Assembly (NCBI GenBank): GCA_947646735.1
Contig: CANTFK010000891.1
Coordinates: forward strand, 62,001-126,000
Direction: 5' to 3'
DNA length: 64,000 bases
Source: Peronospora farinosa
Lineage: Eukaryota > Oomycota > Peronosporomycetes > Peronosporales > Peronosporaceae
A model generated the notes under the pieces. That model ran no database searches. It was given only the letters and a program-made list of their open reading frames with translations, and was not told the origin of the DNA. A program made the translations under genes and the position numbers. This document shows, piece after piece, positions 1 to 9,539 of the stretch (the stretch's first letter is position 1; each line of letters starts with the position of its first letter).

Positions 1-1002
1 TGGGTATCGACGGTCAAGACAGCATTTATAAGAGACCAAGCACCAGATGATGAACGATGTCTCGTTTTTGGAGGATTGCTGACTGGACCGGCACAGAATT
101 GGTACCGTCAACTGGGTCGCTCAGTCCGAGGAAACTGGAAGGACTTAATCCAAGAGTTCATGATTCGGTTCTGTGGTACGGGGGTACCGGTCGCCCGCCA
201 GTACTACCATGCGAAGAAAAGGTCGGAAGAGACCCCGCTGGATTATCTGTACCGCCTGAATGTGCTTGGACTCAGGGCGAAGATGAAGATTAAGGATGGG
301 TCGCCCAAGATTCAGAAGGATCACGTCGATCACTACATTTTGACGGTGGACGACCCAGAGCTAGCAGACAAGTTGACTATGCTGCGTCTGGCGGACGTGG
401 AAGAATTGGAGGAAGTATTGACAGCATGTCAGCGGACGAAGGCAAGACGAGGCAAGATGCTGTTTGGATCAAACAAGTTTCGTCAGAAGGCACCGGCACT
501 ACCCGAGAGGCCGAGAGATCTAAATCGCCGCTCCATACATGCAGTACGGACGCCCCTGGAAGACTCGAGCTCTGAAGATTCCAGTCCAGACTCCTCGGAG
601 AATGAGGGAGATCTAAGACGAGTCTACCTTATGGAGAAGGAAGCGGGGAGGGATCCAAGTGTGAGGTTCTCAAAGAATCTACCGACTAGGGAGGCCGACC
701 AACATCGCCAGGCAGTAGACCAGCGACCCGGCCCATCATCAGCGACCCCAAACACGAGATGTGCATATTGCGGGTCCAAGAAACATGGAGATCTGAATTG
801 CTGGAAAAGATTGACCTGCGACCGCTGTGGAAGGAAGGGTCACCCGTCTGACCGCTGCCTGTTTGTATGCCGGGGTTGTGGAGAGATTCACGAGATTGGG
901 AAGTGCCAGATGGAGGAGTTCTATAATTTGTTCCGTCAATGGTACAACCCAGCCAAGCATGCAGGGATGTTCCCGGAGAAACTCGAGAAGATGGCAAATT
1001 AG
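1..1002 (+). CDS. Gag polyprotein, 5' partial
   Basis: The frame is open from the first base of the window (W-V-S-T-V-K...), so the true start lies upstream. The N-terminal part has the usual retrotransposon Gag capsid signature (a 'LTGPAQNWYRQL' stretch around nt 76-111). The C-terminal part has two canonical CX2CX4HX4C zinc knuckles (first Cys codon at 760; second motif about 814-860) and a third near-canonical one with CX2CX3H spacing. It would package element RNA in virus-like particles. It ends in TAG at 1000-1002. The protease frame already overlaps it from 939 in the -1 frame relative to Gag, so either a frameshift links Gag to Pol or a lesion lies here; no convincing slippery heptamer was seen. 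Confidence 0.85.
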   Translation, partial: WVSTVKTAFIRDQAPDDERCLVFGGLLTGPAQNWYRQLGRSVRGNWKDLIQEFMIRFCGTGVPVARQYYHAKKRSEETPLDYLYRLNVLGLRAKMKIKDGSPKIQKDHVDHYILTVDDPELADKLTMLRLADVEELEEVLTACQRTKARRGKMLFGSNKFRQKAPALPERPRDLNRRSIHAVRTPLEDSSSEDSSPDSSENEGDLRRVYLMEKEAGRDPSVRFSKNLPTREADQHRQAVDQRPGPSSATPNTRCAYCGSKKHGDLNCWKRLTCDRCGRKGHPSDRCLFVCRGCGEIHEIGKCQMEEFYNLFRQWYNPAKHAGMFPEKLEKMAN

Positions 1003-2123
1003 GACGCTCGCCAGGTTTGAATCTGGTACGAGCCGAGCGTTCTAATTGTTGCATCTTTGCATATGTGGAGAAACAGCCCAAGGAGGGGACGGGTATTCCA
1101 GTTAAGATTGGAAATATATCGAAGATTGGAAATTACCCTGTGGTCCATGTTGCTTCTTTGAATGAGCCTAATAGTTTTGTTCGAGAAAGTTCAGTAATGG
1201 AGTTGGACTTATTGCCAGGCGAGTCTAGGGGGTACTGGAAATACCACGCCCCTACTAAATGGTTCAGGCAAGCGAAAGCCTCTGGAAAGGTCAACAACGA
1301 CCATGCAAATTTGTTGTTCGATACTGGTGCCGAGATATCCATTCTGGATATCGCCTTTGCTCGTAAGGTAGGCTGCCAAATTGATGAAAGTGAACGACAA
1401 GAATGTATTGGTATTGGGGAAGCCGTATACACCACGGAGGGACGCACTCGCATCAAGGTCACTCTGAATGGGAACTTGGTGTACATCTTTAAGGTGTGGG
1501 TAGGCCCTATGGTAGGCCAAGATGCAATTTTGGGGATGGACTTCATGGTCCCAGCCGGTATCCGGTTAGACTTGGCCGACGGAACTCTTTGCCTCCCCGA
1601 TGAGGTCAGGGTACAGTTGACTGGGCGAAGGACACTGTACAATACTCGAGTATCGGATGTGAAATTGGGTCGGTATGTACAGATATCCGTTGGAGGATGT
1701 ACGGAAGTGCCTCTCAAAAGGTCGACCTCAGAACAGTGGAAATTGTGGGTCACGAGAGGCGAACGATGGGTGACCACCATGATACAAGGGATAGGACGTC
1801 GACCGATTTTGAAGATAACCAATGTCAGCCCTCGCCCCTTAACATTGCATGAAGATACCAAGGTAGGTATGTGGTTGACTAGGGAGCAAGTTCCGAGAAC
1901 GCCAGGGTTTGTCTCGGTAGGCTCTCGAAGATATGCGGAATGGCTAAATCTGGCTTATGAATCTACCACCGACCAGGTCGACCATCAGGTCGACCCAACG
2001 GAAGAGGAAGAGGGGCCACTAGTGGAGAGACCAGAGTATAAGACTCCGTCACACATCTTACAGCGACCAGCAGGCCCCAACCCCAATGATGAATATAACG
2101 CACCAACCGGTACCCGACAGTGA
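939..2123 (+). pseudogene. Retropepsin-type aspartic protease region of element 1
   Basis: The reading frame contains the retroviral-type active-site motif LLFDTGAEIS (D-T-G at about nt 1318-1330) and a downstream ILGMDF motif (about 1530-1545), which together form the retropepsin fold. In Ty3/Gypsy elements this protease cuts the Gag-Pol polyprotein. Upstream and downstream linkers are open, but the frame differs from both Gag (ends 1002) and RT (open from 2086). The element therefore has a break at about 2.09-2.12 kb, probably a one-base indel. It is annotated as pseudogene because of these breaks. The local motif itself is intact. Confidence 0.75.
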
Positions 2124-3426
2124 AGAACAACCGTGCGAAGAGAGGGTGAATTGGCAGGAGGGGACCCAAAAGCGGAGTGTATTTGAAGAAGACCTACATA
2201 CAGTGACCACCACCAATGAGAAGGAAGTCAAACCGGTAGACTTGTTACAGGCAGATGACCAGGTGTGTTCTTTCGAGAGTGGAGAACTTTGGGCCGAGGA
2301 CATAAGGCCAGGGTGGGCGGTCGTACCGGAAGTGGACCTCTCATCCGAAGGCATTGCGTTAGAAGATATACAGATTCCTGATCCAGATGGGAACACTCCC
2401 GAAGAGGTGGACCGGTTGCGACAAATAATATGGAAGAAACGACATCTGCTGATGGGTAAAGGTAACGCCTTACCCCCGGCCGCCCGAGGAGCGATATGCG
2501 ATATCGATGTAGGGAACGCAAGACCGATCGCGCAACGCGTACGAAAGGTGGCTCCTCAATTCAGAGAGAAGCTAGCCGACCTGATCAAGGGACTGTTATC
2601 AGCAAAGATCATTCAGCCTTCCACCTCGCCATGGGCCAGCCCAATTGTAATTATCGTGAAGAAGAATGGGGTCGATATTCGATTGTGTATCGACTATCGG
2701 TTGGTGAATGATCTCACCCAGCTCATGGTATACCCGATGCCGTTGATTAACGAATTACTGGAGGACCTGGACGGAGCTTTGTGGTACTGTTCTCTTGATA
2801 TGGCGAGTGGTTTTTGGGTCGTCAGTATGACCGAAAGGGCGAGACTAATCTCGGCGCTCGTTACGCCACTGGGATTATTTGAATGGCTTCGGATGCCTTT
2901 TGGGCTTAAGAATGCGCCTCAGATATATCAAAGGTTGTTGGATAATGCGTTATATGGATTTTTACGGATTTCGCCAGGGGCTGCCACAGAGGAAACAGAG
3001 GATTTGTTCGCAACAGGGGAACCCGATGCAAAATCGGGCCTCTCTGTATTGGGTCGACGATCATACATTGACGACATACTTGTTCCGGCCGAATCGTGGG
3101 ACGTATTATGCCAGAAAGTGGAGCGGCTGCTAGACGTGTGTGACTATTGGAATTTGTCGGTCAGTGCCGTCAAGAGTACGTGGGGATGTCGGAAGGTCGA
3201 GTATCTTGGACATCGAGTTTCCAAAGGAAGGGCTATAGGCCCACCCAAAGGATCTTCAGTCTTTGGTCGACCTACCTGTACCGACAACGCTGAAGGCTAT
3301 GCAGTCCTTTCTAGGAAGCCTAAATTACTACAGCAGGTACATCGAAGATTATGCCATATACGCGTCGATCCTTTACGAACTGAGAGAGGTGGATTTTCAC
3401 GCTTGGAGGTGCAAATTGAAGGCTAA
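2086..3426 (+). pseudogene. Reverse transcriptase domain of element 1
   Basis: Frame 1 carries the RT blocks in order: the IRLCIDYRLVN block (about 2680-2710), SLDMASGFW (about 2790-2820), FGLKNAPQIYQRL (about 2900-2935) and the catalytic YIDDILV (about 3064-3084, D-D intact). Fingers, palm and thumb of a Gypsy-type RT are thus recognisable. The useful frame stops near 3250: the tether region continues in frame 2 from about 3263 (SFLGSLNYYSRY), so the last part of this ORF (about 3250-3426) is out-of-frame sequence. Between FGLKNAP and YIDD there is an unusually long insert rich in acidic residues. Confidence 0.85.
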
Positions 3427-4080
3427 CGAGGAAGTGGCGGCCCAGGAAGACGACGAAGAGAAATGGTCGAAGGTACAAGTAGCGTTTGCCATGCTCAAGA
3501 ACAAGATTGCTACGGCGCCCATCCTACGACATTTCGACCCGGCTAGAGAGGCGGCCATCATTGTCTACACAAATGATTGGGCTATCTCGGCGTCGTTGGT
3601 GCAAAATTACGACGGCATGTACATGCCGGTAATGTTTACGAGCCGAACCCTCAAGTCAAACGAGGTGAACTATAGCACAGTGGAAAAGGAAGTGCTGGCG
3701 TTGTTACGGATATTGGAAACTTGCTTCACGATGTTGGTCACCCGAACTCTCAAGGTTCTGACGAGGCATTCTACACTAGCCTGGCTAGTGAAGTCTTCGG
3801 GGTTGCAAGGTCGCTTGGGAAATTGGGCCGCTCTGTTGTCACAGTGGACTTTGGAGATTGTGAAATACAAGAAAGGCGAGGACCAGGTACTGGGGACGTT
3901 AGCAGCCAGCATCACGCCTCGAGAGAATGTGGACTCCATTCTGTCGTCAATTGCTCCCAAGAAGCAATCCAAGCAAGTGGTCGACCTACCGACGCCCACA
4001 GTGGAACTAAATGAAGAACTGTATGTGATGAGTTTCGATGGGTCGGCCCGGGTGAAACAAGGGGGGAGGTGCTTGCAGCG
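3263..4080 (+). pseudogene. RT tether and first RNase H of element 1, with start of the second RNase H
   Basis: Frame 2 continues the polymerase from the RT connection (LGSLNYYSRYIEDY) into a Gypsy-type RNase H region (IIVYTNDWAISASLVQ at about 3560; FTSRTLKSNEVNYSTVEKE at about 3635). The first canonical Asp lies in TNDWA and the Glu in STVEKE. Near 4030 a new RNase H begins (MSFDGSA, first catalytic Asp), but the frame is lost at a run of six G at about 4059-4065 and continues in frame 0 from about 4086. This is the point where a second, archaeal/plant-type RNase H was joined to the polyprotein. Confidence 0.75.
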
Positions 4081-4085
4081 CTATT

Positions 4086-4529
4086 GTGTGGAGACTCCCT
4101 GTATGGACTATAGCTGCAGCTGCATCGAAATATCTCGACAAGTCTACGGTGAATGAAGCTGAATATGAGGGCATGTTACTGGGTTTTGACCTGTTGGAGC
4201 CAATGGAGCGACGGCGTTTGATTATTTGTGGAGACTCCAATCTGGTTATAAGACAGATGCGTGGAGAGATTGAGTGCAAAGCTTCAGGTTTAACCCCGTT
4301 GCGGGCCAAGGTGTTGAGTAAACTCCAGTCGTGGCCCACCCAGGCAGTCCTACATGTGAAACGAGACTGGAATCAGAGCGCAGGCAAGTTGGCCAGTACA
4401 GCTTTACATCAGCAGCAAGGGGTCGAGTCGATACCAAGAGGAGAGTGGTCAGGTCTAGAAACAATCAATCGGCTGCCAGAGGTGTTGGTCCTAGAGACCG
4501 GGGTCCGTCGATCAAGATATCCGCGGTGA
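4086..4529 (+). pseudogene. Second (archaeal/plant-type) RNase H of element 1
   Basis: Frame 0 holds the rest of an RNase HI-like domain that is separate from the Gypsy RNase H upstream: NEAEYEGMLLGFDL (catalytic Glu), IICGDSNLVIRQM (catalytic Asp) and VKRDWNQSAGKLAS near the end. With MSFDGSA just upstream in the other frame, the full D-E-D set is visible. In oomycete and plant Ty3/Gypsy lineages such an extra 'aRNH' has been captured independently; its proposed role is more precise removal of RNA primers. The frame ends in TGA at 4527-4529, and integrase resumes in frame 1 at about 4567. Confidence 0.75.
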
Positions 4530-4566
4530 CGAGGTCACGGTCCCCGTAAAAATATCGGGAGAGGTC

Positions 4567-5725
4567 ATGCAAGAAGATGTGGTACAACAACTCCGGATGG
4601 ATAGGATCCGAGATGCGCAAGAAGAGGAGAGCTGGGTACGCGAGTTGAAGGCATATTTGAAGGGAGACTGGAAAGACTTGTCGGTGGAAGCGGCCATAAA
4701 CTGCAGCAAAATGCCGGAGGATTACGAGATAAGTGAAGAGGGACTGCTGGTGTACTGCCCCGGCCAGAGAATCAAGGGAGACGACCGAGAAATAACTGCC
4801 AGATTGGTGATACCCGAGAGTCTCCAAGCCGACGTCCTCCATCATTATCATACGAGTTTGGAAGGCGGCCACCAGGGAATCGGGCGTACTTATCATCGGA
4901 TCCGACGATACTGTCATTGGAGGGGTCTGTTCCGGATTGTTCAGAAATAGGTGGGTCAGTGCATGGATTGTGAGACTGGAAAAGGGAGGCCCACTTTACA
5001 AAGGAAGTCTCCGGGGAATGTTGAAGCGACGTACCCCTTCCAAATTATCGCGATGGACCACATACCATCTCTCCCCAAGTCACATAAAGGAAATACGGAA
5101 CTACTGATCTGGGTCGACCTGTTCACAGGTTATGTGATGGCTAAAGCAAGTGCGTCACGGACAGCCCAGACAGTGGCTGAGGGATATGAGGAATGCGTTT
5201 TCCGCCGTTTTGGTGCCAGTGAGACGATCCGTCACGATCGGGAACCGGGGTTTATGTCGGACTTCTTCCGAGCGTTCAGTCGTATGGTAGGGTCAACGTC
5301 AAAGAGCGACCATGGCCTACCGACCTCAAGCGAACGGCACTGCGGAGAGAATGGTCCAGACTCTAACAAGATCGCTCAAGATGTACGTAGCCGACGCGGG
5401 ACAGCGAGACTGGAATGAATACGCGGAACGATTAACGTTCGCGTTAAATACGGCTCAAGACAGAGTACGTGAGGAAACACCGTTCTATCTGGTACATGGA
5501 TGGGATGCTAGGACCACTTTTGAGACTATGTTACCGGTGGTGAACACTCGACGTCGAGACTCAGGACCTCGGAGATGGAGATATCGGATTCAGAGTCACT
5601 ATCAGCGAGCAAGAGACCAAGTCAACGAGAATTTACGGGCGGCTAGTCAGGCTCGGGTGCAAGCACAAAATGAAGGGGTAGTCGGCCACGAAATTCAGCC
5701 AGGGACCCGGGTATGGCTCGAGTGA
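4567..5725 (+). pseudogene. Integrase of element 1 (interrupted)
   Basis: The zinc-binding HHCC domain is seen as HHYHTSLEGGHQG...HCC-type spacing up to QCMDCETGKG, but an in-frame TAG at 4948-4950 splits it just before the CX2C pair. The catalytic core follows with its first Asp in IIAMDHI (about 5050), its second in RHDREPGF (about 5240) and its Glu in NGTAERM (about 5335), so the D,D-E triad is present. A frame change from frame 1 to frame 2 at about 5305 lies between the second Asp and Glu. The downstream part (LTFALNTAQD, TPFYLVHGWD) is typical for Gypsy integrases. Confidence 0.8.
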
Positions 5726-6201
5726 AGGAGGGGTATGCCAAAAAATTGGCCCACCTATGGCACGAACCGTTCCGAGTCCAGGAGTTAGTTGGAGATCATG
5801 CGGTACGTCTGGAGTTACGAGATACAGAATACAGACTATTCCCAATCGTGCACATCTCCAAGCTCAAGCCCGTCAGAGAGTTCCCCGATCGACCGAACAG
5901 CGAGTTGAAAGTGGATGGAACAGATCGAGTCGACTTCGATGAATGTCGGTTACCAGAAGACAGCTGGGTGCGGGAATTGGAAGAGGGCGAGTATGAAGTC
6001 GAAGAAGTTTTAGAGATTCGTACAGGCAAGAAGACTCGGTATGGGAGGCAACAACGAGAATTCCTCGTGCAATGGAAGGGACACCCAGACCCCTCGTGGG
6101 TGGACGAAGTGGATCTGAATTGCGGAGCCTTACTCCGGGACTTCGAGCGCAAGAACACAAGCCATAACCGCTTCGAAGTAATGCAAAGCCATGAAAACTA
6201 G
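5713..6201 (+). pseudogene. Integrase C-terminal GPF/Y-like module and chromodomain of element 1
   Basis: In frame 1 the C-terminal tail of integrase is readable (HEPFRVQELVGD, then HISKLKP). It is followed by a chromodomain of about 50 residues with the core REFLVQWKGHPDPSWV (about 6055-6100). Chromodomains at this position guide integration to particular chromatin in chromoviruses. Here the domain was probably captured independently, as reported for oomycete Chronos elements. The ORF ends in TAG at 6199-6201. The start overlaps the previous frame, again pointing to a one-base lesion at about 5.71 kb. Confidence 0.75.
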
Positions 6202-6225
6202 CCGGCGGTAGCAAGTTTCTTGGAA

Positions 6226-6265
6226 GGTGGACCGAGTCCCTCAATGGTCGGCCCAGCCCCTCGTT
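6226..6265. repeat. Two degenerate units of the 20-bp array
   Basis: Two adjacent 20-bp units (6226-6245 and 6246-6265) resemble the units of the large array at 8676-8880: a GGTCGGCC/GGTGGACC-type start, then a TCCCTCAAT or CCCCTCGTT end. They lie directly after the pol stop and before the end of the antisense ORF, so array-like sequence flanks that ORF on both sides. Confidence 0.55.
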
Positions 6266-6454
6266 GGAAGACTTGGGTCGCCTGCGGGGCGGCCTTGAAT
6301 TTCCAAGAGTTAGGGGTATAGGAGAATGGAGAACGAAGGAGGAAGATTGCCAAGATCACCTGGAACAGAGGAAAGCATGGCAAGGGGAGATAGAAGATGG
6401 ACAAGCACAAAAAATAGGATCGAAGAGAAAGAAGATTCATGTTCAAGGGAAGAC

Positions 6455-8415
6455 CTAAACGGATGGCCCAAACTTGCCTTTGAGGCGTGGAACTAGAGCG
6501 CCAGGATGGGGCACAGAAGGCAAACGATACTGGGTGAGCCACGGCCACGCGGAATCCGACACCCGAAGGGCCTCAAGCAGGTCGACCGGGTCCGACCCCT
6601 CTTCACGACCAGGGAACCAATAAACCACACGGCGGGCTCGAGGAAGATGACGGAAGAAGGGATCCAGGAAGATGTCGAGATCGCAGTGGCCCTTGCTCAT
6701 CCCAATGAAGATAAGGTCGACCACCTCCCGCCAAGCTCGAGTTGCCCGACTCCGACGCTTCTTCCGCGCGTTGTAGTAGGACGCGAGGAAAGAGTTCGCT
6801 CGCGCTTGGTCCTTGGAGATCCACAAGCAGTGGGTCGCCTCCCAAAGAGCTTGACTATGCTCTTCGTCAAACTGGATGTAGGCCGCTGCCAACTGGGCGA
6901 ACCAGCCAACAGGTCGGAAGGACACGGGCTGCATGGGAACACGAGCTTCCACCCAAGGTTCCGCCGCGAGCAATCTCTGGATCATTGGAGGGTTCACCAA
7001 CGACCTCTTCCATTTGGGGGGCCGGTCGAGGTTTCCGTCCGGAGGGCCAAATCAACCCCAAGGTAGATCCAGCTGGTCGACCAAGTCTGTGGAAGACATT
7101 GTAACAATGCACCACGAATTGACCAGGTCGACCGGCCAAGGTGCCACTTCCGCGGCGGAAAAGGTCTTCGACTGCATGTATCCGGGGATCATGGAGTCTC
7201 TGGGAAGCAGGCTGGAGTCGGCCAAAAGGGGCGAAGTGTTGTCCGCGACAGTAGGCGCACTCTTGTTTTTCTCCGCAGACGACTCGGTCTCCGAGTCCGA
7301 TGTCCCGAACATCGCCCGTTTCAACGAGAGGCCGGTAGCCGAGGTGGCCCTCGATGGAGGAGTGGACGTCGACGGAAGACGTACAGGGCTCGCACTGGCA
7401 GGGCGCCGACTAGCAGAACGAGACTTGGCCAGAGCCGCCCGAAGGGTCTCGCTGTCGTCGCTGAGGTCGTCGTCCAAAGACTCAGGAACGACAGGGGAAC
7501 GACCACCAGAGACCGCCGACAGTGGTATCGCAGAGGCGTCGGGCTTCGGAAGCTTGGAGGCTTTGGCGGGTACCCGGGGTGACGGCCGCCGGGACCGTTT
7601 ACCAAGAGCTTTCGCCGGCCGCGAAGGGGAACATGCGGCCGGGGGCGAAGCTGCCGAAGGAGTAGCTGGTCCCGGAGGTGGCCCGTCAGAGAAGTCGACA
7701 TGGTCGAGCTCTGCGGCGAGAAGCGAGTACCGGCTTCGGATGTGGTCGACCTTCCATCGCAGACGGTCCACCAGTGCAGTCTCGCGCTGGAGAGCTTCGC
7801 GAAGTTGGGCCACCTGCCGCGCAGTGCCTCCTCCAACCGCTCACAACGAGTGGCCAACAAGGCGGCCGAAGGGGGAAGAACACCTAGCCGACCCTCGCAG
7901 TCTTCGATGCGGCGGGAATGGGCGTCCGCGAGAGCTTGCAATTCCCGCAGAGCTGCCCGTACGTTGACGGGTGCGGAAGACGGACGGTCAACCATGGGGG
8001 TCGGCGTGACAGGAGCATCTGCTGTCTCGGCAGGAGGCAAAGCGGTGGAAACAGGAGAGCTGTGAACGACAACAGTTTCAGCAGCACTCAACGGCGAAGA
8101 CACCGGCCCGGGAAGGTCGGCCAAGGACGCCTCTCTACATGGAGAGGCAACCGAAGGCGCGACGGCGATTGAAGTCGGCTCTTCAGACGGTGGGTCAGCG
8201 GACGGTGGGTCAGCAGATGAGGGGTTAAAACCAGGGGCGATTGAAGGCGCTGGGGCGACCGAGGTCGGCTCTTCAGTCGGTGGATCAGCGGACGGTGGGT
8301 CAGCAGACGGTGGATCAGAACCAGGGGAAGACATGGCTGGACAGACACGAGCTAGAGGTGGAGGAGCTACAAAGGGGACAGTGAAGGACCTACGTGACGA
8401 AGGAAGTGAAGACAT
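6455..8415 (-). pseudogene. Antisense ORF of element 1, coiled-coil protein of unknown function, two lesions
   Basis: On the minus strand an ATG at 8415 opens a Pro/Ser-rich N-terminus with repeated SADPPS-type peptides. A predicted coiled coil follows (ELQALADAHSRRIEDCEGRL, then REALQRETALVDRLRWK), then a Ser-rich middle and a C-terminal part ending in TAG at 6455-6457. One frame change at about 7815-7820 and one in-frame TGA at 7052-7054 interrupt it; sequence on both sides of each lesion reads on coherently. Total length would be about 650 codons. It is antisense to the retrotransposon and lies between pol and the presumed 3' end. Antisense ORFs at this place are known from plant Tat/Ogre elements. 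No known domain was recognised, so no function is assigned. Confidence 0.65.
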
Positions 8416-8675
8416 GCGCGTGCTCAATCCGTTGTACGGTTGAGCAAGTGCAGGGGGCGGCTGTGGTGAAGTGCTAATTTTGTGATATGGAGGTCCCGGA
8501 CTCCAGTTGGATTCAGAGTATAAGCCGTGGGTCAGGGACAGGGGACCAGAGAGACAGGGGCCTCAAAGGGGAGCGACCGTTGGTGGAGGACAATCCGCAG
8601 GATTCGCCGAAGAAAAATCAGTATCAGGGTACCGGTTAACCGGTACCAAAGGGAGTTGATCATGGCCGCTCATTG

Positions 8676-8880
8676 ATCGACCTGGCCCCTCGTTGGTAGA
8701 CCCGGGTCCCTCATCGGTCGACCTGGGTCCCTCGTTGGTCGACCCGGTCCCTCATTGGTAGACCTGGGTCCCTCGTCGGTCGACCCGGTCCCTCGTTGGT
8801 CGACCTGGTCCCTCATCGGTCGACCCGGTCCCTCGTTGGTAGACCTGGGTCCCTCATTGGTCGACCTCGGCCCCTCGGGG
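8676..8880. repeat. Tandem array of 20-21 bp units built on GGTCGACC
   Basis: About ten units start near 8676, 8696, 8716, 8737, 8757, 8778, 8798, 8818, 8838 and 8859. Each has the form GGTCGACC or GGTAGACC, then a short C/G-rich stretch, then TCCCTC(A/G)T(T/C). Spacing is 20 or 21 bp. The array lies about 260-460 bp upstream of the antisense ORF start at 8415, so it could act as a promoter or protein-binding array for antisense transcription; that role is inference. Confidence 0.85.
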
Positions 8881-9539
8881 TTCAGCCACTCCTGACCAGT
8901 TTATACAAGGATCAGACCAGTCGACGCAAGAAATCAGAGCTTCAGGCAAGGATAGAGTAAAGGAGTGAAAAGGATAGGACTATATTAAATACTACTCAAT
9001 TTGCGTTCTACGTGGCACGACTCCGTCACCCAAGAAGGACTTGTTCTAAGTTACTCACTGTTCCGGGAAGGGATATATTTTGGCCCCCCGTCGAAGACAG
9101 TTGCGTAGCGAAGTTCAAGGGCGAATAGATCTCCAGGATATATTTGGCCTGTGAGCTCGTTCGAGTAGCAACACCCCCCAAGACCCGCTATCGGAAGCGG
9201 TCTCCCTCACCTCAAGGTCCGGGAGCAACGTAAAGGTCAGGTGGTTAATACCCCCAAACAGAAGGAAAAGGCCAGGAACGACAAGCGCCCCTGAAGAATT
9301 TGGCTCTAAGTCCACTCTCGACAAGGTCGATTGAGTGGCCACCTACCGGCCCACCGAGTGAAGCATATCCACTCGAGGCCCCCAGGTCTACCTCCCTCAA
9401 GGCAGACGTCTACATCGTCACCAAGTCCTCCGAAGAGTGCAACCCGCCAGCCGACGGGTACACAAGGTGAGAGAAGGTTCATACGCGGCATCGGGGTACC
9501 CCCTCCGACAGTCGGCAGTCCGGCACAGTGAGTGGTTTG
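8881..9539. other. Non-coding stretch, possible 3' end of element 1
   Basis: No convincing gene. By position this should include the 3' LTR of element 1, but the 5' LTR is outside the window and no second copy is available to define ends. The stretch joins directly to a Gag relic of another element on the opposite strand. Confidence 0.4.

Larger units (their letters stand above)
1..8880 (+). mobile_element. Ty3/Gypsy LTR retrotransposon, 5'-truncated by window edge, decayed (Chronos-like architecture)
   Basis: In order on the plus strand: Gag with zinc knuckles, retropepsin, reverse transcriptase, RNase H, a second RNase H, integrase and a chromodomain. A long antisense ORF and a tandem array follow. 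The order PR-RT-RH-INT places it in Ty3/Gypsy. The second RNase H plus chromodomain matches the oomycete group described as Chronos; that assignment is by architecture only, not phylogeny. Reading frame changes at about 2.1, 3.25, 4.07, 4.53, 5.3 and 5.7 kb and an in-frame TAG at 4948-4950 show that it cannot make an intact polyprotein. The 5' LTR lies outside the window. A 3' LTR was not delimited, so the right boundary is given as the end of the tandem array. Confidence 0.85.

Noticed and set aside
7321..7967. Long plus-strand frames opposite the antisense ORF of element 1
   Set aside because: GC-rich sequence gives open frames on both strands. Only the minus-strand reading shows repeats, coiled-coil heptads and continuity across lesions.
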